From Anastatus disparis (taxonomy: Eukaryota; Arthropoda; Insecta; Hymenoptera; Eupelmidae), in contig JAFFSR010000347.1 of the NCBI GenBank assembly GCA_017163975.1, forward strand, positions 10,297,501 through 10,361,500: a stretch of DNA of 64,000 bases, read 5' to 3'. The position numbers were made by a program, and so were the translations under genes. The notes under the pieces are model-generated. The model did no database searches and was not told the DNA's origin. It saw only the letters and a list, made by a program, of their open reading frames with translations. Of the stretch, positions 44,858-55,397 are shown piece after piece; within the stretch, counting starts at the first letter, position 1; every line of letters starts with the position of its first letter.

Positions 44858-44860
<3 letters not shown>

Positions 44861-44929
<69 letters not shown>

Positions 44930-44935
44930 GTATTA
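44861..44935. repeat. (TA)n microsatellite
   Basis: TA/TATC run directly abutting the right end of the Tc1/mariner element. The left end also lies beside TATATA, so the element probably inserted into a TA run. Confidence 0.85.
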
Positions 44936-45724
44936 TATTTTATCTATGCTTGTCAAGCGGGCGCAAAATAGTACATTCCCGTCCTAGGGCGCTTGACAAA
45001 CATAGAAAATCGAATTTTTCACCCTTCGAATAAAAAAAGAGTATGTGTACCACGGATGCAAGGGAATTCGCGGCCCTTGTGCGAATTTAGCGCCCTCACT
45101 TCGCTCGGGCACTTATTCGCACTCTGGTTGGAAACCCTTATTTTTCGCCCTTGGTACACAATGTACTATTTTGTTACCCCAAATGTGTAAGAAAATTTTT
45201 AAGAATCTAGATTAAAAGGATCAAAAGCTATAAATTCTTGAAATTTGAAGAATTTTCGAATTTTTCGGAAAAACCCCAATTTCATCATTTTTTTTATGAA
45301 AATCCTAATGTTCTAGGGAGAAATTTATAAAAGTACTTTTTGTTGTAAATGGGAAAAAGAGTTAGCACGATTTTTTACAGATCTGAATTTTGAAGTTTTC
45401 TGATTAGTTCTTATATGTACTATAGGGTAATTGAAATTACTCAATGTTTGCCAGTTCCAAAGTTGTTTTAGAGGGCTTATTTTCTTCCATTCTACATAAA
45501 CTTCAAAATAAAGTTTGGATCTTAATGGCCAGAACCATCAATAAGGAGTTATGACAGTTTAAAATATATATTATCAAGCATGATTCATTTTTTTTAATAA
45601 ATATGAGATATGAAATGATTCTTAAAGGTTACGCTTAGCGTTGATTTCCAAAATAATCAGTTTAGAGACTTTTCAACAATCTTAAAAAACTTAAACCATG
45701 TTTATAAAGTATATTTTACGAAGC
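44936..45724. other. No gene recognised
   Basis: A moderately GC-rich piece at about 44950-45180 without family resemblance, then AT-rich sequence. Segments at about 45530-45600 and 45670-45710 resemble the complement of 50150-50320, on the other side of the copia element. Confidence 0.4.
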
Positions 45725-45873
45725 AATAAAATTATTTCTTGCTTATCAAAGAAAATTTCGCTTTTTTAGATATGAAATACGGGTTTCTCTTTAATTTTTG
45801 CTGAAGTTATTAGTTTTTGCAATAAATTAATTCTTTGATTAGAAAAGGACAAAGATACGTGACCTCCTCTTAG
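45725..45873. mobile_element. Half copy of MITE B
   Basis: About 145 bases matching one arm of the fold-back element at 16114-16493, from the GAAGCAATAAAATTA centre to the ACCTCCTCTTA end. The other arm is absent and the terminal TTAA reads TTAG. Confidence 0.75.
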
Positions 45874-46432
45874 GTAACATTTGTAACGATTATTTTGCAC
45901 ATGTTACAAAAAAGAATTAGCTTTTAATTAAATATAAATTTTAGCTAAGTCTATAAATTTTACTATTTGCGAATTTGATGAAAATTATCGTAAATATGTT
46001 AAATTTTACGTAACAAACTCCGATTGTGCTAGCTAGTTAATCTTATAGGTAAACGACAAAATCTTATGTGATATACTTGTCGCTTGCTGCACACAATTCG
46101 TCTCTCTCTCTCTCTCTCTTACCTGATCGAGAGACGCGTTGCCGGTAGCGCAGTTTTCCTTCGTGAGGCAGGTTCCAAAATACGTTATATTAAATTATAT
46201 GATATTACATAACTAATCAATTGATAACTGCTCACAAGGACCGCGGAGGCGTCGGAGTAAGCAACAGGAAATATATTTTATGTTATATATAGTCAGGCAA
46301 TATAAATTAATTGAAAGCACGTTTTAATAGAAAACAAAATTAATTTATTATAAGAAAAATATAAATATAATAAAGATAAAGTATGAACTAAACGAAAATG
46401 AAATTGTAAAATATATAAAAAGTAATACGCGT
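45874..46432. other. No gene recognised
   Basis: AT-rich with a CT repeat at about 46105-46120. A 3' LTR of the copia element would be expected near here, but I could not recognise one by comparison with 49766-49975. Confidence 0.4.
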
Positions 46433-47100
46433 CTAATGAGAGAGTAAGCAAATGGAGGACGCGTCGCGAACTAAATAGAACTCGCTTATGACACTGATAT
46501 AATATACCCGGACAAGTATCTCTCGAGGAAGAGACACTTGGATATCACACTGTATAATTATACTTAAATCCACCATTTTAAATTGTGATTTTATTTTTGA
46601 TGTGATGTTATTCAGGGATGTAATTTTCTTAGATGCAATGATCACATCGTCAACATAAATGACAATAATCAGTCGATCTTCACCTTTATTAAAAACATAG
46701 ACATAAAGGTCTGCAGGAGTACTAACACCACCAATACTTACGAGAAAAACATCAAACTTATTATATCACTCTTAACCAGCCTGTTTCAAGCCATAAAGTG
46801 GTTTTAATAATTTACAAACTTTATCTTCTTGACCAAACTCAACAAACATCCAGGGCTGTTTCATGTAAATTTCGTCGCTGAGCTCTCCTTGAACATACGC
46901 TGAAACTACGTCCATTTGGTGCACGTGCATTTCTTTATTCACAGCTACATCGAGTAAAGCACGAATTATTTTGTATCTTTCCACAGGTGCAAACACTTCA
47001 TTATAGTCGATTCCTTGTCGTTGGGTATACCCTCGAACGACAAGTCTTGTCTTATATTTAATGAAGTTATCTTGTTGATAATTTTTCGTTTTGAACATCC
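46433..47100 (-). pseudogene. Copia reverse transcriptase fragment
   Basis: RVT_2-type domain of a Ty1/copia element. YKTRLVVRGYTQRQGIDYNEVFAPV, MDVVSAYVQGELSDEIYMKQP and LKPLYGLKQAG are readable at 46772-47098. Past an in-frame stop at about 46772 the catalytic YVDDVIIAS region appears near 46610-46650. The remainder of the RT and the RNase H are missing or unrecognisable, so the element is 3'-truncated or heavily decayed. Confidence 0.85.
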
Positions 47101-47197
47101 ATCTGTTAGTTAAGATATTTACGTTGATTGGCCTCGGTACAAGAATTCACGTTTTATTTACTCGAAGCGTATTGTACTCCTTTCCCATAGCTACAAG

Positions 47198-47661
47198 TCA
47201 ATCTTCTTTATTAGTCTGACTCATGGCTTCAGATGCTGATTGAGGATCTGGTGTGACCTGTTTGACGTTATAGATTTTTGCTGGTCGTCCCTTTTTATTA
47301 GTTTTAACAAGTCTTGGGCGACCAGGTCCTCTTTTTTCTTGATCTGCAACTGGTTTGTTTGCTTGATGTTCTTCATAGGATAAGTCATTTTCAGTATCTT
47401 TATCGTCCTTTACTTCACTTGAACTATCATCTTTTACTTCACTTAAATTACCAATCATAGGATGAAATTCTAAATCATTTTTTAATGCTGGAGGATCATC
47501 GATATTTTCAAAATCGTCAATAAACGTGACAAAGTATCTTGCGCCACCTAACGATTCAGTCTTCATAGGACCGCAAATGTTTGAATGAATTGATTCTAGT
47601 AGTTGTTTAAACGTTAGAACATGTATTTTGCATTTTGCACAAATTTCACAGTTCAACTCAT
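47198..47661 (-). pseudogene. Copia integrase fragment with internal deletion
   Basis: Contains the end of the integrase zinc region (CEICAKCKI), then SIHSNICGPMKTESLGGARYFVTFIDDF with the first catalytic Asp. It jumps straight to the hydrophilic linker region before the RT, so most of the catalytic core, with the second Asp and the Glu, is deleted. The linker includes two similar SEVKDDSS/SEVKDDKD repeats and a basic RGPGRPRLVKTNKKGRP stretch. The MITE at 47662-48333 separates it from the upstream part. Confidence 0.8.
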
Positions 47662-48333
47662 AAGGAGAGTGTCAGGGTATTGGGACGCCGATCTTGCTCA
47701 AATTTTGGGAGATGATTATGGATGTAGAAATATGAAAAAAGCCATGGTACTAGACTCTAACGCTCAATATTTCTCTAGTTACAGGCAAATAAAGAAAATC
47801 ACTATAAAAGTTACTAGATTTTCAAACGCTTATAACTCATTAGCTTTGATAGCTAGAAGCCTGAACCTTTTTTTAAATGAAAGTTGAGCTCAAATTCTTT
47901 CGAATCATCACTTATAGCATTCCGAAATATTATTTTTTTCTAAAGTTATAGAGGGATAAAAATTGGACCTGAAATTTGTCTTCATAACATTAATTTTAAT
48001 TAATTAATAATAAATGCTAAAATTTGTTTCAATTTTTATTCCTCTATAACTTTAGAAAATAATTAAATTTCGGGATGCTATAGGTGATAATTCTAAAGGA
48101 TTTGAGCTCAACTTTCATTTAAAAAAAGGTTCAGGCTTCTAGCCATCAATGCTAATGAATTATAAGCGTTTGAAAATCTAGTAACTTTTATAGTGATTTT
48201 TTTTATTTGCCTGTAACTAGAGAAATATTGAGCGTTAGAGTCTAGTACCTTGGCTTTTTTCATATTTCTACATCTAAAATCATCTCCCAAAATTTGAGCG
48301 GGATCGGCGTCCCAATACCCTGACACTCTCCTT
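47662..48333. mobile_element. Fold-back MITE inside copia
   Basis: A 672-bp palindrome with ends AAGGAGAGTGTCAGGGTATT and complement, arms of about 300 bases and centre near 47995. It sits between copia coding segments that belong together (pre-integrase and integrase). No clear target duplication. ORFs in its two arms are copies of each other and are not genes. Confidence 0.85.
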
Positions 48334-48579
48334 GTCAGTTGTATTTGATGACAGATTCATACCATCCACCATATCGTTGCCTTTTAATTTCTTTAAATCA
48401 TTAATGTTCAAATGGCCGTAACGCTGGTGCCATCTACGTAAGTTATCATTGGAGTCACATGCGAGCGCTGCAGTTTCCTTTTTCTCATTAACTATGTAAA
48501 GACGGTCGTGTCTAGTCGCAGTCATAGCAACCAAACCATTTTTCCTACACACTTTCGCACCATGTTTTTCGAAAATCAC
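48334..48579 (-). pseudogene. Copia gag-pre-integrase fragment
   Basis: Shows the typical copia segment between protease and integrase, with WHQRYGHLNINDLKKL as key motif. The last codons up to 48334 border the MITE. Same frame as the gag and protease segments to its right, as expected from a single gag-pol ORF. Confidence 0.8.
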
Positions 48580-48609
48580 TATGTAGTCACTATCGGTGAT
48601 GCTTGCGAC

Positions 48610-48903
48610 TTACGCAAGATTAATTCTAAGTTTCGGCACATATAAAGAGTCTTGTAATTTAACCGAGTTCATTGCGCCTTTGTTCATTTTTACGTTTATA
48701 TGTACATCACCGTTACCACCTAATTTTATAAAATTATTCGCAGCTGTATGGACTTTCGTTTGTTTATTTCTATTAAATGAATCAAGACTTTGTCTGTCTT
48801 TACACATATGTCTAGTAGCGCCACTGTCAAGATACCACGATTTCGTGTCTTCAAGTTCAGCATTACACACAATGGCGGTCATCGCATCACTCACGTTATT
48901 TTA
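48610..48903 (-). pseudogene. Copia protease fragment
   Basis: Aspartic protease of a Ty1/copia element: SWYLDSGATRHMCKD with the catalytic DSGA, then NSVKLQDSLYVPKLRINLA, the usual end of the domain. TAA at 48901-48903 lies in frame directly upstream, between it and the gag zinc knuckle. Confidence 0.85.
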
Positions 48904-49656
48904 CTGATTTCGTTTAAATTTGCAATATTCACTTATATGACCGACTTGCTTACATCTGTAGCATTTAACTTGAAACTTTCGTTTCTCTTGTTTTCGTTCG
49001 TCGCACGCGCTTGTTTTCTTTATTCGGTTATATCAATTCTTTACTAAAAACGCGCTATTCGATTTATCATGTTCGTTACTTTTCACATCACGATTGCTTT
49101 GTCTTGCTTCTTATTCAATAAGCTCAATTTTTAGATTTTCTAACGATGGAATATCATCGCGGGATTCTATAGCAACACTAAAACTTTCATACTCGGCCGG
49201 TATAGTGTTTAATGGCATTATCGATAGTAATTCATTAGATATAACTATTCCTGTTTCTTCGAGTTGTTTCGCTTTTTGCAAAAAATCCGTTATATACTGT
49301 GACATCGTACTATTGGGGCCCTTTTCCATTCTTAGTGATTGCTTATACATAGCTGCTTTTATTACCCAACCTTGAGTTTCAAAAATGGTTTTGAGCTTGT
49401 CCCAGGCTTCTTTTGACGTATTGGCTCGTTTGACATAATTAAACTGACCAGGCGTAATACTTAAAATTATTAACGCCAATGCTTTAGAATCCTTTTTGAC
49501 CCATGTTTCAGCAGTATCAGTCGTGCTTTCTATAGAACCATCTATACATCCCCACAAATCGTAAAAAACAAGTACACTTTTCATCTGCATTTTCCACAAT
49601 TCATAATTGCTTTGAGATAATTTTTCAACGTTCGTTAAACCAATCACGGCAGCCAT
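48904..49656 (-). pseudogene. Copia gag with zinc knuckle
   Basis: ATG 49656 begins a 181-codon gag of UBN2/copia type (NVEKLSQSNYELWKMQMKSVL ... TPGQFNYVKRANTSKEAWDKL ... EETGIVISNELL). It is stopped at 49111. In the same frame beyond further stops a CCHC knuckle (CYRCKQVGHISEYC) lies at 48922-48963. Gag packages the element RNA in cytoplasmic particles. Order gag, protease, integrase, RT confirms copia type. Confidence 0.85.
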
Positions 49657-49747
49657 CTTTTTCTTGTAAATTTTTAACTTCCACGTAGCACTACTTTTAT
49701 ATTGTTAATTTTTAGCTATTGTTTAACATTTGCACAACAATCTTGAA

Positions 49748-49765
49748 GCTCCTGGGCCGATAACC
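49748..49765 (-). other. Copia primer-binding site
   Basis: On the minus strand GGTTATCGGCCCAGGAGC follows the LTR end directly. It differs by one central base from the complement of the initiator tRNA-Met anticodon-loop region, which copia elements use as primer. Confidence 0.6.
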
Positions 49766-49975
49766 TGTCAGAATATTTCAGGAAAAATGAATGAAAAGTG
49801 TCAGCTTGGTAGAAACTTAGTTTTATTATATCAATTTATAATCATTACATGTGTAATGCGTGGCTTCTCGAGACGAACTGGGAATACGAGAGAGAAACGC
49901 AAGAGACACGCGTTGCGAAGTGCCATCTAATTAGTTTTGTACGGACTTAGTCGATAATATGAATATATTCTAACA
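49766..49975 (-). repeat. Copia 5' LTR (about 210 bp)
   Basis: Bounded by short inverted ends (TGTTAGAATAT on the minus strand at 49975, and ATATTCTGACA at 49766), immediately upstream of the primer-binding site and gag. The matching 3' LTR was not found. Confidence 0.65.
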
Positions 49976-52140
49976 AAAACATTAAACAAATTTTTTCTAT
50001 TTAATTTAAGTTTAATATTTAATGTATCTGAGTTAAAAATGTGTGGATGCAACTTTCGTTAGTTAAGTCTAGGAAATTCAATTTGAACTACAACTTTTTT
50101 TATAAAATTTTTATAATATAGTATCTATTATTATAAGAATGATTTTTATCAACTCTAGAAGAATCTTGATAATATATATTCCAAATGGTCATAACTCCTT
50201 ATTGATGGCATCGTCACTTAGTTATTTTTTGTTATGATGAATTCAATATTTGAAATCTATTATATGAACAATACTTTATAAATATGGTTTAAGTTTCTTA
50301 AAGTTGTTAAAAAGCCTTATTATATGAAAAAATTACTAGTATCAATATAATGAAATTATATTAAAATATCTTACTATTATATAAAAGGACAGCGTTTGAT
50401 TGAATGTTCTCAATTATCTCAAAAACTACTGAACCGATCGTTTTCAAATTTTAAATTTAAATTTTTTATAATGTGACGAGTGTCATAGGCTATATAAATA
50501 ATTACTTTTTTAATCAATAATTGCAATAAAATAATTATAGACCTAGATCTTAACGCGTAGGGAATAGGGACTACTTTTTTTCGGCGTTCTGCGGCCAACA
50601 TGCTCTATCCTTGCTACTTTCCTTGGTTGCCCAATAGGTGGCGACCGATTTTGTCTTTCACTTTATTAAACTGGTACGGTAGAAATACTTATACACCTAT
50701 GATATTCCGTAACTTCAACACAATAAATTTTTATTGCATATTCTCTAATCACAGAGTAATATTACCTCGGATTATTTAATGAAATATTTTCCTATTCCAT
50801 TAGGCAGAATAAAAAATTAGACAATTTTTTTAACTTCCGAAAAAATTTTATATCTTATTCAAGGAAAATTTTTATTCCTCAAATATTTATTGGCTCATAC
50901 ATGAGAATTTAACCCTTCATGGTTAATAGAATAATTTTAAAAATAACAAATAATTATGTATGATTTGCGATTTTTTCTAAAAATTTTATTCCAAATATAT
51001 TAACAAAAAATATAAGATATTTGACCCGCTTTCAAATCACGTTAATTTTATTCAAAATCCAATTTCTCATAGATTTTTCAAGAAATTTGATGTTTACAAA
51101 ACTTAACGATTTTTATACAAATAAATTTTTTTTCAACTTTTTTAATCATTAATAATATAAAAAAAAATTTTTTTCATTTATTAACACAATCGCAAATAAC
51201 GTTGATTTTATCATCCTGTGATATTTTCAAACAAATATTTCAGCAGATTTTCGGAATAAATACATTTTTTGCGACGTGATAAATAGCCGGACATCCAACT
51301 ACTCCCGAAAACGTCGAATTTATTTATTTATATTTCAATCTTACTTTTATGAAAGATCTACAGAGGGGATCCTTTGAAAAATTATAACCCTTGTTCGGGT
51401 TTCAAGGGCCCAAGACTTAGGCAATAATAAAACAAATGTATTTAAAATTTTTATAATGAAATATCATAAAAAGGGTATTAGAATAATACACTGTATACGA
51501 TTTTACTGGTTTAATTAAAGATTAAAAAAACTATTTACTTGAAATCTAACAATTTTAGCAATGACTCAAAAAAAAACTCTATTTGAACTTTGACACACAC
51601 ACGCTCGTATATAATAAATTGATCGCTACTCATCTAGAAAAAAAAAATAGAAAATAAATAAAAAAAAATGATTTTAATTTCAATGACACTTATGGCGCAA
51701 CTAACGAAAAATAATTATTCCTTTTGTCTATCTCACTCACACACGTTCTTTATTAGTGACTCTACTACACTTTATAGAAAGACGCACGGTTTCAACTTTT
51801 CTGACGGCGAGCAAGCGCGCTGACTCTATACTCTTTCTTATGTTTGAGGCTTTACCTCTCCCCCTTTTCGCAGGCAACAGGGGCTCTCTTCGCGGAACTC
51901 GGCGCACGTTAGAGCTTTCATATAAAATTCCACGAAGATTTTTCGTTACTTTGAAACGGCACAAATTCACAAATTTTAATTTCACTTTTTAGATTTTTAT
52001 CTTTTTGTTTTCTTTCTCGCTAAAATGATTGAAATTTCATACATTTACGGAAAAATTAATAATTATAAATAAGTATATCTATATATTATAATTGAACGAA
52101 TTGTACCGAATTGTTAATTTTGACTTCACGCGCAAATATA

Positions 52141-52216
<76 letters not shown>

Positions 52217-53000
52217 GATAAAAGTTACACAAAATTTTTAGAACAGAGCACAAAAAAAAAGATGATTTAACGACGCCAAGTAAAAAGACAAGAATTTACG
52301 CGTGATCGCTAAATTGTTAAGAAAATGTTACGTCACGCAAGCACATTCAGAAACGTAATAGATACGATTTATACCTTTTTAAACCCTCTCTCTCTTTCTC
52401 CCTTTCAAATCTCCGCTTGCTCTCGGGCTCGTCTTTGCTGGCTTCCTAAACACAGGTTGGCGCTAAGGCGATGACGTTGATAGAGAGGGTGCAGCGTAGA
52501 TTTGGCTGGATGAAAAAGGCAAACGTTTGTTACGTTTGGTAAAGGCGCTACTAAAAATGGCGCTACTAATTTTCTCACTGTTCGATAAAATTTTTTTTTC
52601 ACGTAACGGACACACTACAAATTGAAAACGTTAGACTCTAATGATTAAAATAATACCCAGAAAATTTAACACTTTTCACGGCAATTAGAATTTTCCTCAC
52701 GTTAATGGCGTAACCGAAAGATTTTACTTTATCACAACTCGATTTCTTTTTATATATAAAAAAAAATTTACAATGACTAACGATGAAACTAAGAATTAAA
52801 ACTCTCCCGTTTACGGCACTAATAAAAAAAACTAATATTTTTCTCTATTTTAAGGCACAAATTCTTTATTCGACTCTACACAACTTTTCTTTTCACACGC
52901 TTTTTTTTCTCTTACAAAGGGCTCTTTGTTTTATCAATTACTCGCGACACACGTCCGATCTCGCACGATACTCTCTCTAGACTGACGCCGGGCCCGCACT
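49976..53000. other. 3 kb without a recognised gene
   Basis: AT-rich. A (TA)n run lies at about 52141-52213. Part of the right portion may belong to the long 3' LTR of the gypsy element, whose outer end I could not fix. ORFs of 60-82 codons show no resemblance. Confidence 0.4.
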
Positions 53001-53749
53001 TTCTTGAGCTCGACCACACATGAAAATTTTGACAGGCCAATCATGGCGCTTGTTATTAACAATTTCCGGGCGCTAAATTTTACATCATATACATCATTCA
53101 TTGATTTATTCGCAAATTATTAAAAGAAAATAAAGAATATTAAGACAAAATTATTTTTGATATTTATGACTCTAAATATAGTTGAAAACCTCTGTTCTTT
53201 TTAAATATGTATATACGGCGCGCGTTTACTTACTACCAGCTTGCTTGCGTCTAATCGCTCTATCTCTTTCTTACTCACTCATACAACGCGTTAACAATCT
53301 TTTTCTTTGCAGCATACATGACTTATAACACTCAAAATCACGAGTATAAATCTTTTCGAACGCTATATAATCCTAATTATTTTATAGTAAATTAAGTCTT
53401 TTAATATTTTAATATTCATTTCTTTTTAAGCGCATTTCTTTTCTTCCTTTTCACAAACGGCGCCACTGACGTTCTCTTTTCTTCAACTTAGTTGTCACTA
53501 GGCGGGAAGGTTTGAATTAAATTATGAATTCCTCTCCATTACAGTTTACATGAAAAACATAAAGAAAAAAAATAGTTTTATTTTAAATTCTTATTTAAAC
53601 TTAATATAACACTTTTGTGGGCGCCATCAGATCTATTATTTACTCTTAAAGAAAAATTGACTAGTAATATTAACAGTATACATGTAGTTAGACACAAAAA
53701 AAAATAGATTAAGATTGAAAATTTATTGGGACGCAAAAATCGCGTCACA
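53001..53749 (-). repeat. Start of gypsy 3' LTR (outer end not defined)
   Basis: On the minus strand TGTGACGCG begins at 53749, directly after a purine-rich tract (AGGGGAGGAGAATT, 53750-53763). Together they look like a polypurine tract followed by an LTR start. The other end of this LTR lies further left at an unknown position, and the listed 53001 is only nominal. Confidence 0.5.
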
Positions 53750-53763
53750 AATTCTCCTCCCCT

Positions 53764-54556
53764 AGACTAAATTATTTCCCAAATAATTTGTCTATATAAA
53801 TAAAAAAAATATATTTTGATCTGATGACACATGAGAATAATAAGAAGTAAACTTACATTGGCCCTCGTGGGCCTCGGTGTTGGTTCTCTCCTTTCCTCTC
53901 TGATCTCCTAAAAAAATGGTTGAATCTCTTTGGGCTGTTGAATTTCCTTATCGACTTGGCTCCTATTTCAAGCTATATTATTTCTCTCCGGCTTACTCGA
54001 ACCTTTCTCCTTGACTTTCGGCACTACAAAGAAATGGTTATGGTTCTCTTCTCTTCTTTCTTCATGTGGCACTACTAATATATCTTGTTTTTCTTCTATT
54101 CTTTGTTATTTACTCTCATGGTGTTAAAATCTTCTCTTGTTCCTTTTCTTCTCTCTTTATGTGGCACTACTAATATATGGTATCTTTTCTCTTCCTCTTT
54201 TTTTTTTTTATTTTTAGATTAGGCTCAACGAGTTCTGTTTTGATAAACCCCTCGAAGTACAGCTTCTCTGGTTTCAGTAGAGAGATCCTGCACTCCTTCA
54301 ATGAGGCGCAAAGCGTCTTGAACTGGATCTCGTTGTTCGTTCCCTGCTCTCGCTTCTACAGGTGGATTTGGTTCTACTCTGTGGCCTAACCGGTCCCACA
54401 CTGGACCTCGTCGCTCAGCATTCTGTTCATGCGCTGGTCTTCTATTGTCTGCTCTCTCCTCGGCCGTTTGTTAGGCGCAATTACGTTATTCTGGAGCCTC
54501 TCTTGAGAGTTTTCTGGACGCCTAGGTCGGGACCTGTTTCTTTCTCCTTCGTTTGC
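53764..54556. other. Gypsy 3' non-coding region
   Basis: CT-rich sequence (on +) between the last gypsy ORF and the polypurine tract. A TCTTTATGTGGCACTACTAATATAT phrase occurs twice (about 54060 and 54155), an indication of local duplication. Confidence 0.5.
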
Positions 54557-55389
54557 TCATGACGTTCTTCCTGGTGCATCGTGGCCCCTAGGCTCGTTGG
54601 CAAATTCTGTTGCTATGAAGCGTCGGTGAGGCCCACTGCATCGAGGACATACCTTTAAATCGACTCCACTTCTACCACAGTTAAAACAGTGCACATACAA
54701 TCGACGTAATGGACATCGTTTGGCACTATGTCCTCTTTCCCAACAATTAAAACAAGAGAAGGGAGGAGGGTCTATATTTGGGTCCGTTCGTACTCTTTCT
54801 AAACCTCCAAACATGACTCCACTTGTGCGCACAGGTAATCCTTCTGGATTCCGTGACCAATGGCGATGTAGCCATGGGACTTCCCGTCGAGTGAGTCCTT
54901 CTTCGACCCTTTGCCGACGTGGTTCTCTTTCTTGGCTTGGTGGCATACTTGGTTCTCGACGAACTAAGTTATTTGGTCCAAGAGGTGATGGTGAACGTGT
55001 CCTTGAATCGTCTCTTCTAGACTCATAGTCGTCTATGGTGAGTTGTCTGTTAGGATTGGTTGATCTGCTGCGTTTGCTCGTTTTGCGACTCTTATTCAGC
55101 ACTGCTTGGACTGCATTTTGACGCTTATGGGATTGATTGGCCTCGCTTTCATCTTCTATACCAAGATCCCAGGCCATGGGACCCACAAATTGAGATTCCA
55201 TTGGAAGCACCCCATTAAGTTCAGCTAGTGGCCTTGCTTCGCGTGACGGGGGGACTCGTAATACTTGTCGAGGTTCCTTGGGGTTTCTATTTTCGGCTGT
55301 AGCAATATATTGCTCTAACTCACTTTCGGCTCGTCGGCTCTCCATCTCCTCAGGACTCTCAGCTGTAACAGTTGGTTCTGTATTATCGA
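54557..55389 (-). CDS. Gypsy downstream ORF, 3' part with zinc knuckles
   Basis: This is the second half of an ORF that lies downstream of pol. The start is interrupted by the hAT element. Removing the hAT and one target copy (3487 bases) joins this frame to the frame of 58885-59390. The N-terminal part is acidic, the middle is Arg/Ser/Pro-rich, and the C-terminal part carries CFNCWERGHSAKRC and a CFNCGRSG...CPRC cluster. These knuckles resemble those of the gag at 63238-63468 in spacing. A nucleic-acid-binding protein where an env would sit in many gypsy elements is unusual. It could derive from a duplicated nucleocapsid. Confidence 0.65.
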
Positions 55390-55397
55390 TTTCCATG

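Larger units (their letters stand above)
41638..44860. mobile_element. Tc1/mariner element with about 570-bp TIRs
   Basis: Left end (41638 to about 42207) and right end (about 44283-44860) are inverted copies, outermost TAGGGTGAACC and CAGGGAGGACC, each next to a TA dinucleotide as expected for this superfamily. The element encloses a transposase pseudogene and a 41-bp minisatellite. Such long terminal repeats are unusual for mariner-type elements. Confidence 0.88.
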
